Origin: Candidatus Oscillibacter excrementigallinarum
GTDB taxonomy: Bacteria > Bacillota > Clostridia > Oscillospirales > Oscillospiraceae
Length of the DNA: 44,819 nt
Direction of reading: 5' to 3'
Assembly (NCBI GenBank): GCA_019118245.1
Contig: DWZJ01000100.1
Location: 1-44,819, forward strand
The stretch's first letter is position 1. Every line of letters starts with the position of its first letter. The notes beneath the pieces are model-generated. The model was not told the origin of the DNA, ran no database searches, and saw only the letters and a list, made by a program, of their open reading frames with translations. Position numbers and translations under genes: made by a program. Shown piece after piece: positions 33,699 to 42,231 of the stretch.

Positions 33699-34960
33699 CA
33701 GAAGTCATCAGCGTCCGCTTTCGAGGCGGCTGTAAGAATTATTATTTCGACCCCTGCGGCCATCAGGTGAAGATGGGGGACCAGGTGATCGTGGAGACGT
33801 CCGCGGGCGTGGAGTTCGCCACCTGCACGGAGGGCAACCACGAGGTGGAGGACGCCGCCATCGTCAAACCCCTGAGCCCCATGCTGCGGATGGCCACGGA
33901 CAACGACCGCCGCACGGTGGAGCAGAACAAGAAGCGGGAGAGCGAGGCCTTCGACATCTGCGAGAAGAAGATCGCCGCCCATGGCCTGGAGATGAAGCTG
34001 GTGAACGTCTCCGCCAGCTTTGACGGCAACAAGATCGTATTCTACTTCACTGCCGACGGCCGGGTGGACTTCCGGGAGCTGGTGCGGGACCTGGCCGGCG
34101 TGTTCCGGGCACGGATCGAGCTGCGGCAGATCGGCGTCCGGGACGAGGCCAAGATGATCGGCGGCCTGGGCATCTGCGGCCGGCCCTTCTGCTGCTCCCA
34201 GTTCCTGGATGGGTTCCTGCCGGTGTCCATCAAGATGGCCAAGACCCAGAACCTCAGCCTGAACCCCGCCAAGATCTCCGGCACCTGCGGGCGGCTGATG
34301 TGCTGCCTGAAATACGAGCAGAACGTCTACGAGGACGCCGCAAAGCGGATGCCCAAGGTGGAGTCCTTCGTCCAGACGCCGGACGGCCCCGGCAACGTGA
34401 AGAGCGTGGACCTGCTGCGGGAGACCGTGAAGGTCAGCCTGGACAGCGCGCCGGAGCCCTTGAAGTGCTATCACGGCTGTGAGATCTGCGTCCTGCGCAA
34501 CGGCAAGGGCAGCCGGGAGGGCATCGCCATCCCGGAGCGGCCCGCCCGCTATGTGGAGGAAACGGAAGAGGAGGCGCTGGAGTCTCCGTCCTTCACCACG
34601 CCGTTCTATATGGACACCAAGCTGGAGGAGGCGCCCACCCGGGAGAAGATCGGCGCGCCGGGCAGCGGTGAGAGCAAGCCCCGCCGCCGGCACCGGGGCG
34701 GCCGCCGGAGAGGCGGCAGCAAGAGCGCCGATGGGGCCGAGCAGCCCAAGGCCGAGGCCAAGCGGCCAGAGCAGAAAGAGAGCAAGCCCCGTCCCCCCAA
34801 GCAGGAGCCCAAGCCTGCCCAGCCCAAGCCGGCGGAGGGACAGGCTGCCTCCGGCGGAGAAGGCGAGACCAAGCGCCGCCGCCGGCCCCATCACCGGGGC
34901 GGCCGCCGCAGGAACAAGGGCGGCGGTGAGGGTGGTAGCTCCGCCCCCAAGAGCGAATAA
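33695..34960 (+). CDS. ricT: RicT (YaaT) regulatory iron-sulfur protein, PSP1 domain
   Basis: RicT is part of the RicA-RicF-RicT complex that controls RNase Y and developmental phosphorelays in Bacillus. The TTG start at 33695 overlaps the holB stop codon and follows GGAGGGT. The protein is 421 residues. The PSP1 domain contains two cysteine clusters (CGRPFCCSQF near residue 160, CGRLMCCLKYE near 199), likely Fe-S ligands. Unlike Bacillus RicT, it carries a tail of about 130 residues, rich in Arg, Gly, Lys and Pro (RRRHRGGRRRGG, KRRRRPHHRGGRRRNKGG), that looks RNA-binding. Confidence 0.92.
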   Translation: MTEVISVRFRGGCKNYYFDPCGHQVKMGDQVIVETSAGVEFATCTEGNHEVEDAAIVKPLSPMLRMATDNDRRTVEQNKKRESEAFDICEKKIAAHGLEMKLVNVSASFDGNKIVFYFTADGRVDFRELVRDLAGVFRARIELRQIGVRDEAKMIGGLGICGRPFCCSQFLDGFLPVSIKMAKTQNLSLNPAKISGTCGRLMCCLKYEQNVYEDAAKRMPKVESFVQTPDGPGNVKSVDLLRETVKVSLDSAPEPLKCYHGCEICVLRNGKGSREGIAIPERPARYVEETEEEALESPSFTTPFYMDTKLEEAPTREKIGAPGSGESKPRRRHRGGRRRGGSKSADGAEQPKAEAKRPEQKESKPRPPKQEPKPAQPKPAEGQAASGGEGETKRRRRPHHRGGRRRNKGGGEGGSSAPKSE

Positions 34961-34968
34961 ATCCCAAG

Positions 34969-34995
34969 GGGAGGGGCGGCGCCTCTCCCTTTTTT
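34969..34995 (+). terminator. Rho-independent terminator after ricT
   Basis: GGGAGGGGC pairs with GCCTCTCCC (one G-T pair), followed by a run of six T. It ends the holB-ricT transcript. Confidence 0.88.
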
Positions 34996-35019
34996 ACGAA
35001 CGAATGAGGAGGAAGGCCC

Positions 35020-35868
35020 ATGGGAAGATTTGACGGCGTGCTGCTGGCCAGCGACTTTGACAACACCCTGATCTATACGGAGGACGCCCTGCTGCGGGGG
35101 GAGCCCATCCCGCCCCTGCCGGAGCGGAACCGACAGGCGCTGACGTATTTCATGGCGGAGGGCGGCCGGTTCGCTATCTCCACCGGCCGGGCCCTGGCGG
35201 CCTTTGAAAAGTACGCCCCGCTGGTGCCCATGAACGCCCCCGGCGTCATCTGCAACGGCGCGGCCCTGTACGATTTTGCACGGAACGAGTATCTGTTCAG
35301 CGCCCTGCTGGACGAGAGCGCCCGCCAGCGGGGCCAGCTGGTGCTGGACCGGTTCCTCCAGGCGGCGGTGGAGGCGTACCACATCGACAATGTGATCCAC
35401 GCGGTACATCCCAACGAGATCACCCGCCACCACGAGCATCTGACCAAGGTGGCGGTGACGGAGATGCCCTCCCTGCTGGACGTGCCCCTGCCCTTGGGAA
35501 AGCTGCTGTTCGAGGCGTCCCACGAAACGCTGGAGCAGATTCGGGCCTTTCTGCTGGACCAGGGCTGGGGCGGTGACTATGAGCTGATCTTCTCCGGCCA
35601 GAACCTGCTGGAGATGACCGCAAAGGGCGCCAACAAGGGCGGTATGGTCCGCCGTCTGGCAGAGCATTTGGGCATCGGCCTGGACCACCTCTACTGCGTG
35701 GGGGATGAGGCCAACGACCTGCCCATGCTGCGCCTGGCGGCGGAGGGCTTCGCCCCGGCCAACTGCATCCCGGCGGTGCGGGAGAGCGGCGTCACCCTCG
35801 TCTCTCACGCCAAAGACGGCGCCCTGGCGGACGTGGTGGAGATTTTGGAGCGAAAATACCCCGGATAA
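35020..35868 (+). CDS. Cof-type HAD-IIB family phosphatase
   Basis: This 282-residue protein has HAD motif I as SDFDNTLI near residues 10-18, motif II in FAISTGRALA, the lysine in TAKGANKGGMVRRLAEHLGI and motif III as GDEANDLPML. This order with a central cap marks the Cof/HAD-IIB sugar-phosphatase group. The substrate is unknown, and it should be cytosolic. GAGGAGG precedes the ATG. A small hairpin (GCTACC/GGTAGC at 35876-35890) follows but has no T-tract. Confidence 0.9.
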   Translation: MGRFDGVLLASDFDNTLIYTEDALLRGEPIPPLPERNRQALTYFMAEGGRFAISTGRALAAFEKYAPLVPMNAPGVICNGAALYDFARNEYLFSALLDESARQRGQLVLDRFLQAAVEAYHIDNVIHAVHPNEITRHHEHLTKVAVTEMPSLLDVPLPLGKLLFEASHETLEQIRAFLLDQGWGGDYELIFSGQNLLEMTAKGANKGGMVRRLAEHLGIGLDHLYCVGDEANDLPMLRLAAEGFAPANCIPAVRESGVTLVSHAKDGALADVVEILERKYPG

Positions 35869-35973
35869 GCCCGCCGCTACCACAGGTAGCGGAAGTTCCA
35901 GGTCCGGTTGCTGGCGTCAACCAGAGCCGTCTGGTATCCTGAACGTGTGAGAACGGCAGGGGAGGGAAGCGCC

Positions 35974-36750
35974 ATGACCTTTGGAGAGAAGCTGCAAAAG
36001 CTCCGGGCCCGGGCGGGCCTGAGCCAGGACCAGCTGGCCGAGCTGCTGGACGTGAGCCGCCAGGCGGTGAGCAAGTGGGAGCGGAACGAAGCCATGCCGG
36101 AGGCTGAGAAGATCATCCGCATCAGCCGCCAGTTCGGCGTGTCCACAGACTACTTATTATTCGAGGAACTGGAGAAACCGGAGACGCCCAAGGCCCCCAT
36201 CCCTGCGGCGGGCCCGTGGGACCGGGTCAAGCGGTGGTACCGAAACAAGGGCTACCTGCTGGCCTGGGTCCTGGCGGCCTGGGGCGGTGTACGGCTGCTG
36301 CGGGAAATCGTCAATACGGTGAACTTCTTTGCGGGACTGCTCGAATTCAATGATCCCACTCCGGAATTTTGGGAGGCGAATCTGATGAGCGCCTTTATCC
36401 CGGATGCCATCCCGCCCGTCTTGATGTCAGCCGCGGGGGTTGTCCTTGCGCTTTGGGGCCGTCGAATGGCGGGCCGTCTCCGCTGGTATCACCTGGGCTG
36501 GCTCTCGGTGCTGGTGGGGCTGCTGGGTACGGGATTTGCGCTGCCCCAACCGTTTCTCCATCTGACGTATGGTCTGGTGTGGAGTATTTCCTACGCACTG
36601 CTACTGATCTCACCGGAAAATACGGTTGAGTTTCTCTTGTCCGGACTTTGGGACGAACTGAAGTGTTTGCTGGTGACCATTCTGGGCCTCGCCATCCTCA
36701 TCCTGGGCCGGCGGCGTGAGCGGAACCGCCCGCCCGTCAAAATCCAATAA
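35974..36750 (+). CDS. Helix-turn-helix protein with C-terminal membrane segments
   Basis: This 258-residue protein has an N-terminal HTH_3 domain (LQKLRARAGLSQDQLAELLD, VSRQAVSKWERNEAMPE) over about 6-60, and a linker. Five or so hydrophobic segments follow from about 90 on. This membrane-tethered XRE layout is common in Clostridia, where the membrane part may sense envelope state. The ATG at 35974 follows GGAGGGAAG; an upstream in-frame start is rejected for lack of such a site. Codon use in the membrane half is less GC-rich than in neighbours. Confidence 0.85.
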   Translation: MTFGEKLQKLRARAGLSQDQLAELLDVSRQAVSKWERNEAMPEAEKIIRISRQFGVSTDYLLFEELEKPETPKAPIPAAGPWDRVKRWYRNKGYLLAWVLAAWGGVRLLREIVNTVNFFAGLLEFNDPTPEFWEANLMSAFIPDAIPPVLMSAAGVVLALWGRRMAGRLRWYHLGWLSVLVGLLGTGFALPQPFLHLTYGLVWSISYALLLISPENTVEFLLSGLWDELKCLLVTILGLAILILGRRRERNRPPVKIQ

Positions 36751-36763
36751 CGAAAAATCCCTT

Positions 36764-36795
36764 GCGCCGCAGCGGTTTGCCGCTGCGGCGCTTTT
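36764..36795 (+). terminator. Rho-independent terminator after the HTH membrane protein
   Basis: GCGCCGCAGCGG pairs with CCGCTGCGGCGC, followed by TTTTC. It separates this gene from the GntR/ABC promoter. Confidence 0.9.
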
Positions 36796-36823
36796 CGCTG
36801 TCAAAAAAATTTTTCCCTGCCCC

Positions 36824-36853
36824 TTGACAAATCCGCAAAATGTGTTATTGTAT
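36824..36853 (+). promoter_or_regulatory. Promoter of the GntR/ABC operon
   Basis: A perfect -35 box TTGACA (36824-36829) is followed after 18 bp by TTGTAT (36848-36853) as the -10 box. The -10 box overlaps the palindrome at 36848-36869. The GntR start is 40 nt downstream. Confidence 0.75.
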
Positions 36854-36869
36854 TAACTGCTTAGTACAA
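36848..36869. promoter_or_regulatory. Palindromic operator, probable target of the downstream GntR regulator
   Basis: TTGTATTAA and TTAGTACAA form a 9-bp inverted repeat (8 of 9 match) around CTGC. It covers the -10 box, so binding should block transcription. Outer TGTA/TACA half-sites are typical of YtrA-type GntR proteins. Autorepression is inferred. Confidence 0.72.
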
Positions 36870-36892
36870 TAAAACAAAAGGGAGGTGCTTCT

Positions 36893-37285
36893 GTGAAGTG
36901 GCAGTTTTCAAGCGACGCGCCGATCTATTCCCAGCTGATCGCCCAGATCAAGGTGGGCATCGTCACAGGCGCGTTTCCGCCCGGGGAGCGGCTGCCCTCC
37001 GTGCGGGACCTGGCCACGGAGGCCGGGGTGAACCCCAACACCATGCAGCGGGCGCTGACGGAGCTGGAACGGGACGGACTAGTCTACAGCCAGCGGACCA
37101 CGGGTAGATTTGTAACGGAGGATCAGGCCATGATCGCATCTGCAAAGAGAAGCTTGGCGGAGCGCCACATCCAGGCGTTCCTGGAGGCCATGACCCACCT
37201 GGACTATGGCCGGGAGGAGATCCTGACGCTGCTGCGGCAGGAGGAGATCAAGGGAGGAGAAGACAATGGCAGTTCTGGAGTGTAA
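36893..37285 (+). CDS. GntR family regulator, YtrA subfamily
   Basis: This 130-residue protein has an N-terminal winged helix (APIYSQLIAQIKVGIVTGAF, GERLPSVRDLATEAGVNPNTMQRALTELERDGLV) and a short helical C-terminal dimerisation part. The small C-domain marks the YtrA subfamily, which represses linked ABC transporter genes, often until cell-wall antibiotics are present. The GTG start at 36893 follows GGGAGGTG. The 3' end overlaps the ABC gene by 20 nt, showing co-transcription. The operator at 36848-36869 suggests self-control. Confidence 0.93.
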   Translation: MKWQFSSDAPIYSQLIAQIKVGIVTGAFPPGERLPSVRDLATEAGVNPNTMQRALTELERDGLVYSQRTTGRFVTEDQAMIASAKRSLAERHIQAFLEAMTHLDYGREEILTLLRQEEIKGGEDNGSSGV

Positions 37286-37961
37286 AGACCTGAGCAAGCA
37301 CTACGGCAATGCGCCGGCATTGAATCATGTAAATCTGGCAGTGGAGCCGGGCCGGATCGTGGGACTGCTGGGCCCCAACGGCAGCGGCAAGACCACCCTC
37401 ATCAAGCTGGCCAACGGCCTGCTGACCCCCAGCGAGGGCGAGGTCCTGGTGTGCGGGATGCGGCCGGGGAAGGAGAGCCACAAGAGCGTCAGCTACCTGC
37501 CGGAGCGGACCTGCATCCCCACCTGGATGTCCGTGAAGCAGCTGATGGACTTCTACGGCGACTTCTACCAGGACTTCAACCGGAAGGCGGCGGAAGAGAT
37601 GCTCTCCCACCTGAACATCCGCCTGACCCAGCGGATCAAGCAGATGTCCAAGGGCAACCGGGAGAAGGTGCAGCTCATCATGGTGATGAGCCGTGCCGCC
37701 AAGCTGTATCTGCTGGATGAGCCCATCGGCGGTGTGGACCCGGCCACCCGGGACTACATCCTCTCCACCATCATCGGAAACTACAACCCCGAGGCGGCGG
37801 TCATCCTCTCCACCCACCTGATCGCGGACGTGGAGAAGGTGCTGGACGAGGTCATTTTCATCAATCAGGGCCAGGTGGTGCTCCAGTCCTCCGTGGACGA
37901 GATCCGGGAGGAGAAGGGCATGAGCGTGGACGCCCTGTTCCGGGAGGTGTTCAAATGCTGA
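37266..37961 (+). CDS. ABC transporter ATP-binding protein
   Basis: This 231-residue ATPase has the Walker A motif GPNGSGKT at 36-43, a signature motif MSKGNREK in place of LSGGQ, Walker B LYLLDEPIGGVD and a switch histidine in LSTHLIADVE. The MSKGN variant is typical of YtrB-like ATPases partnered with YtrA regulators. It overlaps the GntR gene upstream and the permease gene downstream (7 nt). Export of, or resistance to, a membrane-active compound is likely by family; the substrate is unknown. Confidence 0.94.
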   Translation: MAVLECKDLSKHYGNAPALNHVNLAVEPGRIVGLLGPNGSGKTTLIKLANGLLTPSEGEVLVCGMRPGKESHKSVSYLPERTCIPTWMSVKQLMDFYGDFYQDFNRKAAEEMLSHLNIRLTQRIKQMSKGNREKVQLIMVMSRAAKLYLLDEPIGGVDPATRDYILSTIIGNYNPEAAVILSTHLIADVEKVLDEVIFINQGQVVLQSSVDEIREEKGMSVDALFREVFKC

Positions 37962-38764
37962 CGAAACTCTTGAAGCACGAATTCCGTGCCACGGCCCGCA
38001 TCATGGGCCCCCTGTATCTGGTCCTGCTGGCGGTGGCCCTGGGCTTCAACCTCTCCGCCCGGCTGATGGACTCCGGAAACTTCGTCCTGAATATGCTGGC
38101 CGCGCTGATTATCCTGGCCTATGTGGCGGCCATCATCGGCGTGTTCGTCGTGGCGTTCATCCTGATGCTCCAGCGGTTTTACAAAAACCTGCTGGGGGAC
38201 GAGGGCTACATCATGTTCACCCTGCCCGCCTCCGTCCACCAGCACGTGTGGAGCAAGCTGATCGTCTCCGCCGTGTGGTTCATCGCCACCGGCGTGGTGG
38301 TGATCCTGTCCGCCTTTGTGGCGGCGGCGGATGTCAGCTTCTTCACGGATCTGCTGGACGTGTTCCCCAAGCTGTTTGAACAGCTCAACGCCTACTACGC
38401 CTTCAACGGCACGGCGTTTCTTCTGGAATTCCTGGCGCTGATGCTGGCGGCCTGCATGAGCTTCTCCCTGCAATTCTATGCCGCCCTGGCGGTGGGTCAC
38501 AGCTTTGCCAATCACAAGATGGCCCTGTCGGTGGTGTTCTTCTTCGTGTTCCAGTTCGTGATGCAGATGGCCAGCGGCATTCTGCTGATCAGCCTGGATA
38601 ACGGGGCGATCCGGCATCTGCTGGCGGCGATGAACTTCCACGTCACCGGCGTGGCGGCCATGCACGTTGCTATGCTGGGGCTGATCATTCTGTCAGTGCT
38701 TTATGGCGCGGTGTTCTACATTGTTACCACGATCACCTTGAAAAAGCGTCTGAACCTGGAGTAA
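37955..38764 (+). CDS. ABC-2 type permease
   Basis: This 269-residue protein has six predicted membrane segments, including LYLVLLAVALGFNL near the N-terminus, MLAALIILAYVAAIIGVFVV and a C-terminal LGLIILSVLYGAVFYIV. It is the membrane partner of the ATPase it overlaps. The start ATG lies inside the ATPase gene, so translation is coupled. A GDEGYIMFTLPAS segment after the third membrane segment is common in such permeases. No terminator was seen directly behind it. Confidence 0.88.
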   Translation: MLTKLLKHEFRATARIMGPLYLVLLAVALGFNLSARLMDSGNFVLNMLAALIILAYVAAIIGVFVVAFILMLQRFYKNLLGDEGYIMFTLPASVHQHVWSKLIVSAVWFIATGVVVILSAFVAAADVSFFTDLLDVFPKLFEQLNAYYAFNGTAFLLEFLALMLAACMSFSLQFYAALAVGHSFANHKMALSVVFFFVFQFVMQMASGILLISLDNGAIRHLLAAMNFHVTGVAAMHVAMLGLIILSVLYGAVFYIVTTITLKKRLNLE

Positions 38765-38834
38765 ACTAGGCTGTACACTTCCGGCGGGTCCCGGGAAGTC
38801 CCGCGGCCCGCCGGAATTCTGAGGGAGGACGCCC

Positions 38835-39302
38835 ATGCCCATTGACGAAAACCTGAACGCTGTTCTGCTGACCTTCGGCACCGCCATGGTGCCGGTGCTG
38901 GAGCTCCGGGGAGCCATTCCCGTAGGCGTGGCCGCGGGGCTTTCGCCCGCCGCAGCCTGCGCGGTGGCTGTCCTGGGCAACATGGTGCCGGTGCCCTTCA
39001 TCCTGCTGCTGATCCGCCACATTTTCGACTGGCTGCGGGGCACCCGCCTCTTCGGCCCCAAGATCGACTGGCTGGAGCGCCGTGCCCACCTGAAGGGCCG
39101 GGTGGTGCAGAAGTACCGTTTGCCGGGCCTCATCATCCTGGTGGCCATCCCCCTGCCGGGGACCGGCGCCTGGACCGGCGCCCTGGTGGCGGCTCTGCTG
39201 GATATCCGGATGCGCCACGCGGTGCCCGCCATCTTCCTGGGCGTGGTGATCGCCGGGGCCATCGTCACGACGCTGACCTACGGCGTGGTGCAGCTGTTCT
39301 GA
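38835..39302 (+). CDS. Small multi-drug export protein family (COG2426)
   Basis: This 155-residue membrane protein has four hydrophobic segments. The conserved start VPVLELRGAIPVGVAAGL and the later AIPLPGTGAWTGALVA block identify the Sm_multidrug_ex family. Despite the family name, the transported substrate is not established. GAGGGAGG precedes the ATG. It lies 70 nt after the ABC permease gene and may be read from the same transcript. Confidence 0.9.
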   Translation: MPIDENLNAVLLTFGTAMVPVLELRGAIPVGVAAGLSPAAACAVAVLGNMVPVPFILLLIRHIFDWLRGTRLFGPKIDWLERRAHLKGRVVQKYRLPGLIILVAIPLPGTGAWTGALVAALLDIRMRHAVPAIFLGVVIAGAIVTTLTYGVVQLF

Positions 39303-39320
39303 GAGAAAGAGGGAACTTCT

Positions 39321-40025
39321 TTGAATGATTTGAAAAAGCGCCTGGGCATCCTTGCCCTGGCGGGCTTGACGACCCTGTCCCTGGCCGCCTGCAGCGTCCC
39401 TCTGGGGGACGCGGAGGTCCGCACTGGCGGGGAGGACGGCACGGTGGTGATCGACGGTGAAGCCATATGGGACGAGACGGACTCCAGTGCGGATACGGCG
39501 GCCCCAGAGACGGCGGCCCCGCCGGAGGATCCCGCCCCGGCGAAGGACACCGAGACCCTGTACGAGTATTACAGCACCCGGGAGGAGCTGTTGGCGGGCA
39601 TCCGGGAGGGGTACGTATTTTATCTGGACCACACCTTTGAGGAGGCGGCCCGGCCCACTGTCACCGGCGGCCACTGGCCCTTCCAGGTGTCCGGGGAGGA
39701 TGCCCTGGTTCTGGAGATCCGCTTCAGCGACCTGCTCCCCCTGGAGGACGAGGGCCTGATCTCCGGCGAGAGCCGGGTGGAGGTCCGCCTGACCTCCCCG
39801 GAGGGCGAGACGGTCTATGATTATGCAGCCACCGGAGCGGAGCTGGAGGAGGACACCGCCATTCAGGAGACCATCCCCCTGACGCCGGGGGAGTGGGATC
39901 TGGAGGTCTCCTTTGTATTCCGCAGCGCCGGCGGCGGCACGCCCGCGGCCCTGCGCATCTCCGCCCAGTGCCAGTCCCTGACCCAGGAGGATCTTTCCTA
40001 TCTGGAGGAACTGCGCCTGCGGTGA
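39321..40025 (+). CDS. Putative lipoprotein of unknown function
   Basis: This 234-residue protein starts at a TTG (39321) after GAGGGAAC. The signal sequence ends TLSLAAC, with C24 as the lipidation site. A low-complexity Ala/Pro/Glu linker (about 55-80) precedes a C-terminal beta-rich domain (residues 80-234). I do not recognise the family. It is followed by a second lipoprotein gene, so the pair may act together at the cell surface. Confidence 0.72.
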   Translation: MNDLKKRLGILALAGLTTLSLAACSVPLGDAEVRTGGEDGTVVIDGEAIWDETDSSADTAAPETAAPPEDPAPAKDTETLYEYYSTREELLAGIREGYVFYLDHTFEEAARPTVTGGHWPFQVSGEDALVLEIRFSDLLPLEDEGLISGESRVEVRLTSPEGETVYDYAATGAELEEDTAIQETIPLTPGEWDLEVSFVFRSAGGGTPAALRISAQCQSLTQEDLSYLEELRLR

Positions 40026-40053
40026 CGCGGGCAGAAGAACGATGGAGGCAGCT

Positions 40054-40560
40054 ATGAAAAAATATCTCATGCTCTGCGCCCTGGCCCTGACACTGCTACT
40101 GACCGCCTGCGGCGGAGGGCAGAACACGGACGACGCCGCCCAGGAGACAGAGAAGGACCACTACTACCAGATTCTGGACGCCGGTGGACAGGAGCTGTAC
40201 ACCGTCACAGATGACGCGGCGGTATCGGAGATCGACGCCCTGATTAACGAGGCCGGCGGCGAGAACGCCGCCCACGGGAGCGCGGAGGGAACGCCCCTCT
40301 ACACCTATGTCTACTGGCAGGAGACCACCCTCCACGCCGGAGAGGACCCGGATGCGGAGCGGGAGTATCTGGAAGTGTTCCGCACCCAGGTGCGCTCCGA
40401 CAGCAACGACGTCACCACAGAGGTCCTGTCCGACACCCTGGAAGGGGTGGGGGAGGCCATCAACGTAGAGGGCCTGGGCGGCCTGCTGACGTTCTCCACG
40501 GAGGTGTCCCAGGAGACGGCGGACGCCCTGCGGGACCCGGGGCAGTTTGCCGATACATGA
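40054..40560 (+). CDS. Putative small lipoprotein
   Basis: This 168-residue protein begins MKKYLMLCALALTLLLTAC, a clear lipoprotein signal with C19. The mature region is acidic, with a YYQILDAGGQELYTVTDD segment and no recognised family. I chose the ATG at 40054 because GGAGG lies directly upstream at good spacing; the ATG at 40042 overlaps that site. A strong terminator follows within 15 nt. Confidence 0.78.
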   Translation: MKKYLMLCALALTLLLTACGGGQNTDDAAQETEKDHYYQILDAGGQELYTVTDDAAVSEIDALINEAGGENAAHGSAEGTPLYTYVYWQETTLHAGEDPDAEREYLEVFRTQVRSDSNDVTTEVLSDTLEGVGEAINVEGLGGLLTFSTEVSQETADALRDPGQFADT

Positions 40561-40570
40561 CCGATCTCAA

Positions 40571-40608
40571 AAAGAAGCGGTGCATCCCAACGGATGCGCC
40601 GCTTCTTT
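40571..40608. terminator. Bidirectional terminator
   Basis: AAAGAAGCGG-GCATCC pairs with GGATGC-CCGCTTCTTT (single T/G mismatch), with A-rich and T-rich flanks. It lies between the small lipoprotein gene and the convergent anti-sigma-like gene. Confidence 0.9.
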
Positions 40609-40621
40609 GCCCGGTCTCCCT

Positions 40622-41689
40622 TCACCTCAGTTCGATGCGGGCCGCCGGCACCGGGCCGATCTCCCCGATCCGGATGGCCGTCACCTCCCCGGGGTCCAGC
40701 ACCGTCCGCAGGGTGGTGACGCAGGTGATCTGCCACTGGCCGGAGCTGTCCGATGGGGTGCCGCCGGACCAGTTGCTGATGGTCCGGAGAGGCACCGCCG
40801 TGCCGTCCCGGAGGAGCAGTTCCGCCCGCAGCCGCATCATCGTGCCGTAGGGCAGGTCCTCCTCCCGGGCCGCCTCCGCGGTGATGGTGACGGTCAGGGC
40901 CGTGACCTCCGCGGAGTAGCGGGCCTGTCCCGCCCGTACCGTGCCCGAGACCTGGGCGGAGGTGTGAATCGGCGTGAAGGTGACCGCCGCCGGGTGGTCC
41001 GCCAGCGGCTCCCAGCCTGTTTCCGCCTTCACCGCAGGCGGCAGCCAGGCAAACAGGGTCAGCGGCTCGCCGCTGGCGGGCGCACGGTCACATCTTCCGT
41101 ACAGCAGGACCGTTAGGGTCCGGGTCTCCGGGTCCACTGCCTCTATGCTTGTGGTCTCCACAAGGTAGAGATTGTTCAATTCCTGCATCGGTCCATTTTT
41201 GGCCTCGTGGGAAGTCAGGCCCTCCAGCTCCGCCCAGGACACACTTCCCTGATACAGGTCAAACAGAGGCGGGCTCACGGTGTCCATCCGGACCTGGTCC
41301 ATGTCCGTGTCCTCCGGCAGCTGATAGTCCACCAGCAGCCACACCGCACGCTGGTCCATCACCGCCTCCCGGACGGTCACCGTCACATCGCCGCAGACCT
41401 GGGCCGTCTCCACCGACTGGAACACCGTGTCCGCCAGTTCCGGGTCCACGGCGTCAAAGGACTCCTGGAAGAAGCGGTTCCAGGGCACCAGCTTGGACGC
41501 CGCCCCCACGCTGGCCGCCAGCACCGCCGCGGCCACGGCGGCCAGCAGGGCTTTTCGGGCCAAGCTCCAGGGGCGGTAGGGGACGGCCTTTCGCTCCGCG
41601 CCTCCCGCGGCCAGGACCCGCTGTTTCAGCCGCTCCCCCTGGTCAGCCGGGACCGGCAGCTCTTCCATCATGTTGGCATAGCGGTTCAT
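40622..41689 (-). CDS. DUF4179-type membrane protein, probable anti-sigma factor
   Basis: This 355-residue protein has a short cytosolic N-terminus, one membrane segment (about 45-65: ALLAAVAAAVLAASVG) and a large outside part. A DUF4179-like domain (VTVTVREAVMDQRAVWLLVDYQL) sits just after the membrane. Its start overlaps the ECF sigma stop codon (ATGA), the usual layout for a sigma/anti-sigma pair. No classical zinc-binding anti-sigma motif is visible in the N-terminus. The regulatory role is inferred from gene order. Confidence 0.82.
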   Translation of the reverse strand: MNRYANMMEELPVPADQGERLKQRVLAAGGAERKAVPYRPWSLARKALLAAVAAAVLAASVGAASKLVPWNRFFQESFDAVDPELADTVFQSVETAQVCGDVTVTVREAVMDQRAVWLLVDYQLPEDTDMDQVRMDTVSPPLFDLYQGSVSWAELEGLTSHEAKNGPMQELNNLYLVETTSIEAVDPETRTLTVLLYGRCDRAPASGEPLTLFAWLPPAVKAETGWEPLADHPAAVTFTPIHTSAQVSGTVRAGQARYSAEVTALTVTITAEAAREEDLPYGTMMRLRAELLLRDGTAVPLRTISNWSGGTPSDSSGQWQITCVTTLRTVLDPGEVTAIRIGEIGPVPAARIELR

Positions 41690-42153
41690 TCCTCCACCTC
41701 CCATGCCTGCCGCAGGGCCGCCCGGGCCCGGGCCAGCCGCATCTTCACCGCCGAGGCGGTCACGCCCAGCACCTCCGCGATCTCCTGCACTGAATACCCC
41801 TCCGCGTAGTGGAGGTGCACCACTGTGCGCTGCTTTTCCGGCAGAGCCGCCACCCGCTCCCACAGCCCCAGGTCTGTGACCTGCGGGGCGGGCAGATCCT
41901 CCGGCAGCGGTCCCGCCATCCGCCTGCGGCGCCGCAGCTCATCCCGGCACTGGTTCACCGCCACCCGGAACAGCCACCGGCGCTCCTGCTCCGGGGAGGG
42001 AAATCCCGGCGCCCGGTACAGCCGCTTGCAGAACACCTCCTGCAGGGCGTCCTCCGCGTCTGCGGGATCCCCCAGCTGCACCAGGCAGAAACGGTACAGC
42101 GATGCTCCATAGGCGGCGTAGACGCGCTCGAACAGCTCCTCTTCCCGGCACAT
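41686..42153 (-). CDS. ECF-type RNA polymerase sigma factor
   Basis: This 155-residue protein has a region 2 core (LYRFCLVQLGDPADAEDALQ, EVFCKRLYR) and region 4 helices (ALPEKQRTVVHLHYAEGYSV, QEIAEVLGVTASAVKMRLAR). Only regions 2 and 4 are present, which defines the ECF class. It redirects RNA polymerase to a stress regulon, and the signal is unknown. It is co-translated with the DUF4179 protein that probably restrains it. GGGAGAGGGA precedes the ATG. Confidence 0.94.
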   Translation of the reverse strand: MCREEELFERVYAAYGASLYRFCLVQLGDPADAEDALQEVFCKRLYRAPGFPSPEQERRWLFRVAVNQCRDELRRRRRMAGPLPEDLPAPQVTDLGLWERVAALPEKQRTVVHLHYAEGYSVQEIAEVLGVTASAVKMRLARARAALRQAWEVEE

Positions 42154-42176
42154 GGTCCCTCTCCCCCCTTTCGTCC

Positions 42177-42182
42177 ATTATA
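42177..42182 (-). promoter_or_regulatory. -10 box upstream of the sigma factor gene
   Basis: Read on the reverse strand, TATAAT lies 24 nt before the ATG. The best -35 candidate (GTGACC) is 19 bp away, so a sigma-A promoter is plausible but weak. No clear ECF-type AAC box was seen. Confidence 0.5.
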
Positions 42183-42231
42183 ACGTTGGAAAGGGGGCTC
42201 CGGTCACTTTTTTCCACAGTTTTCTTCGATT

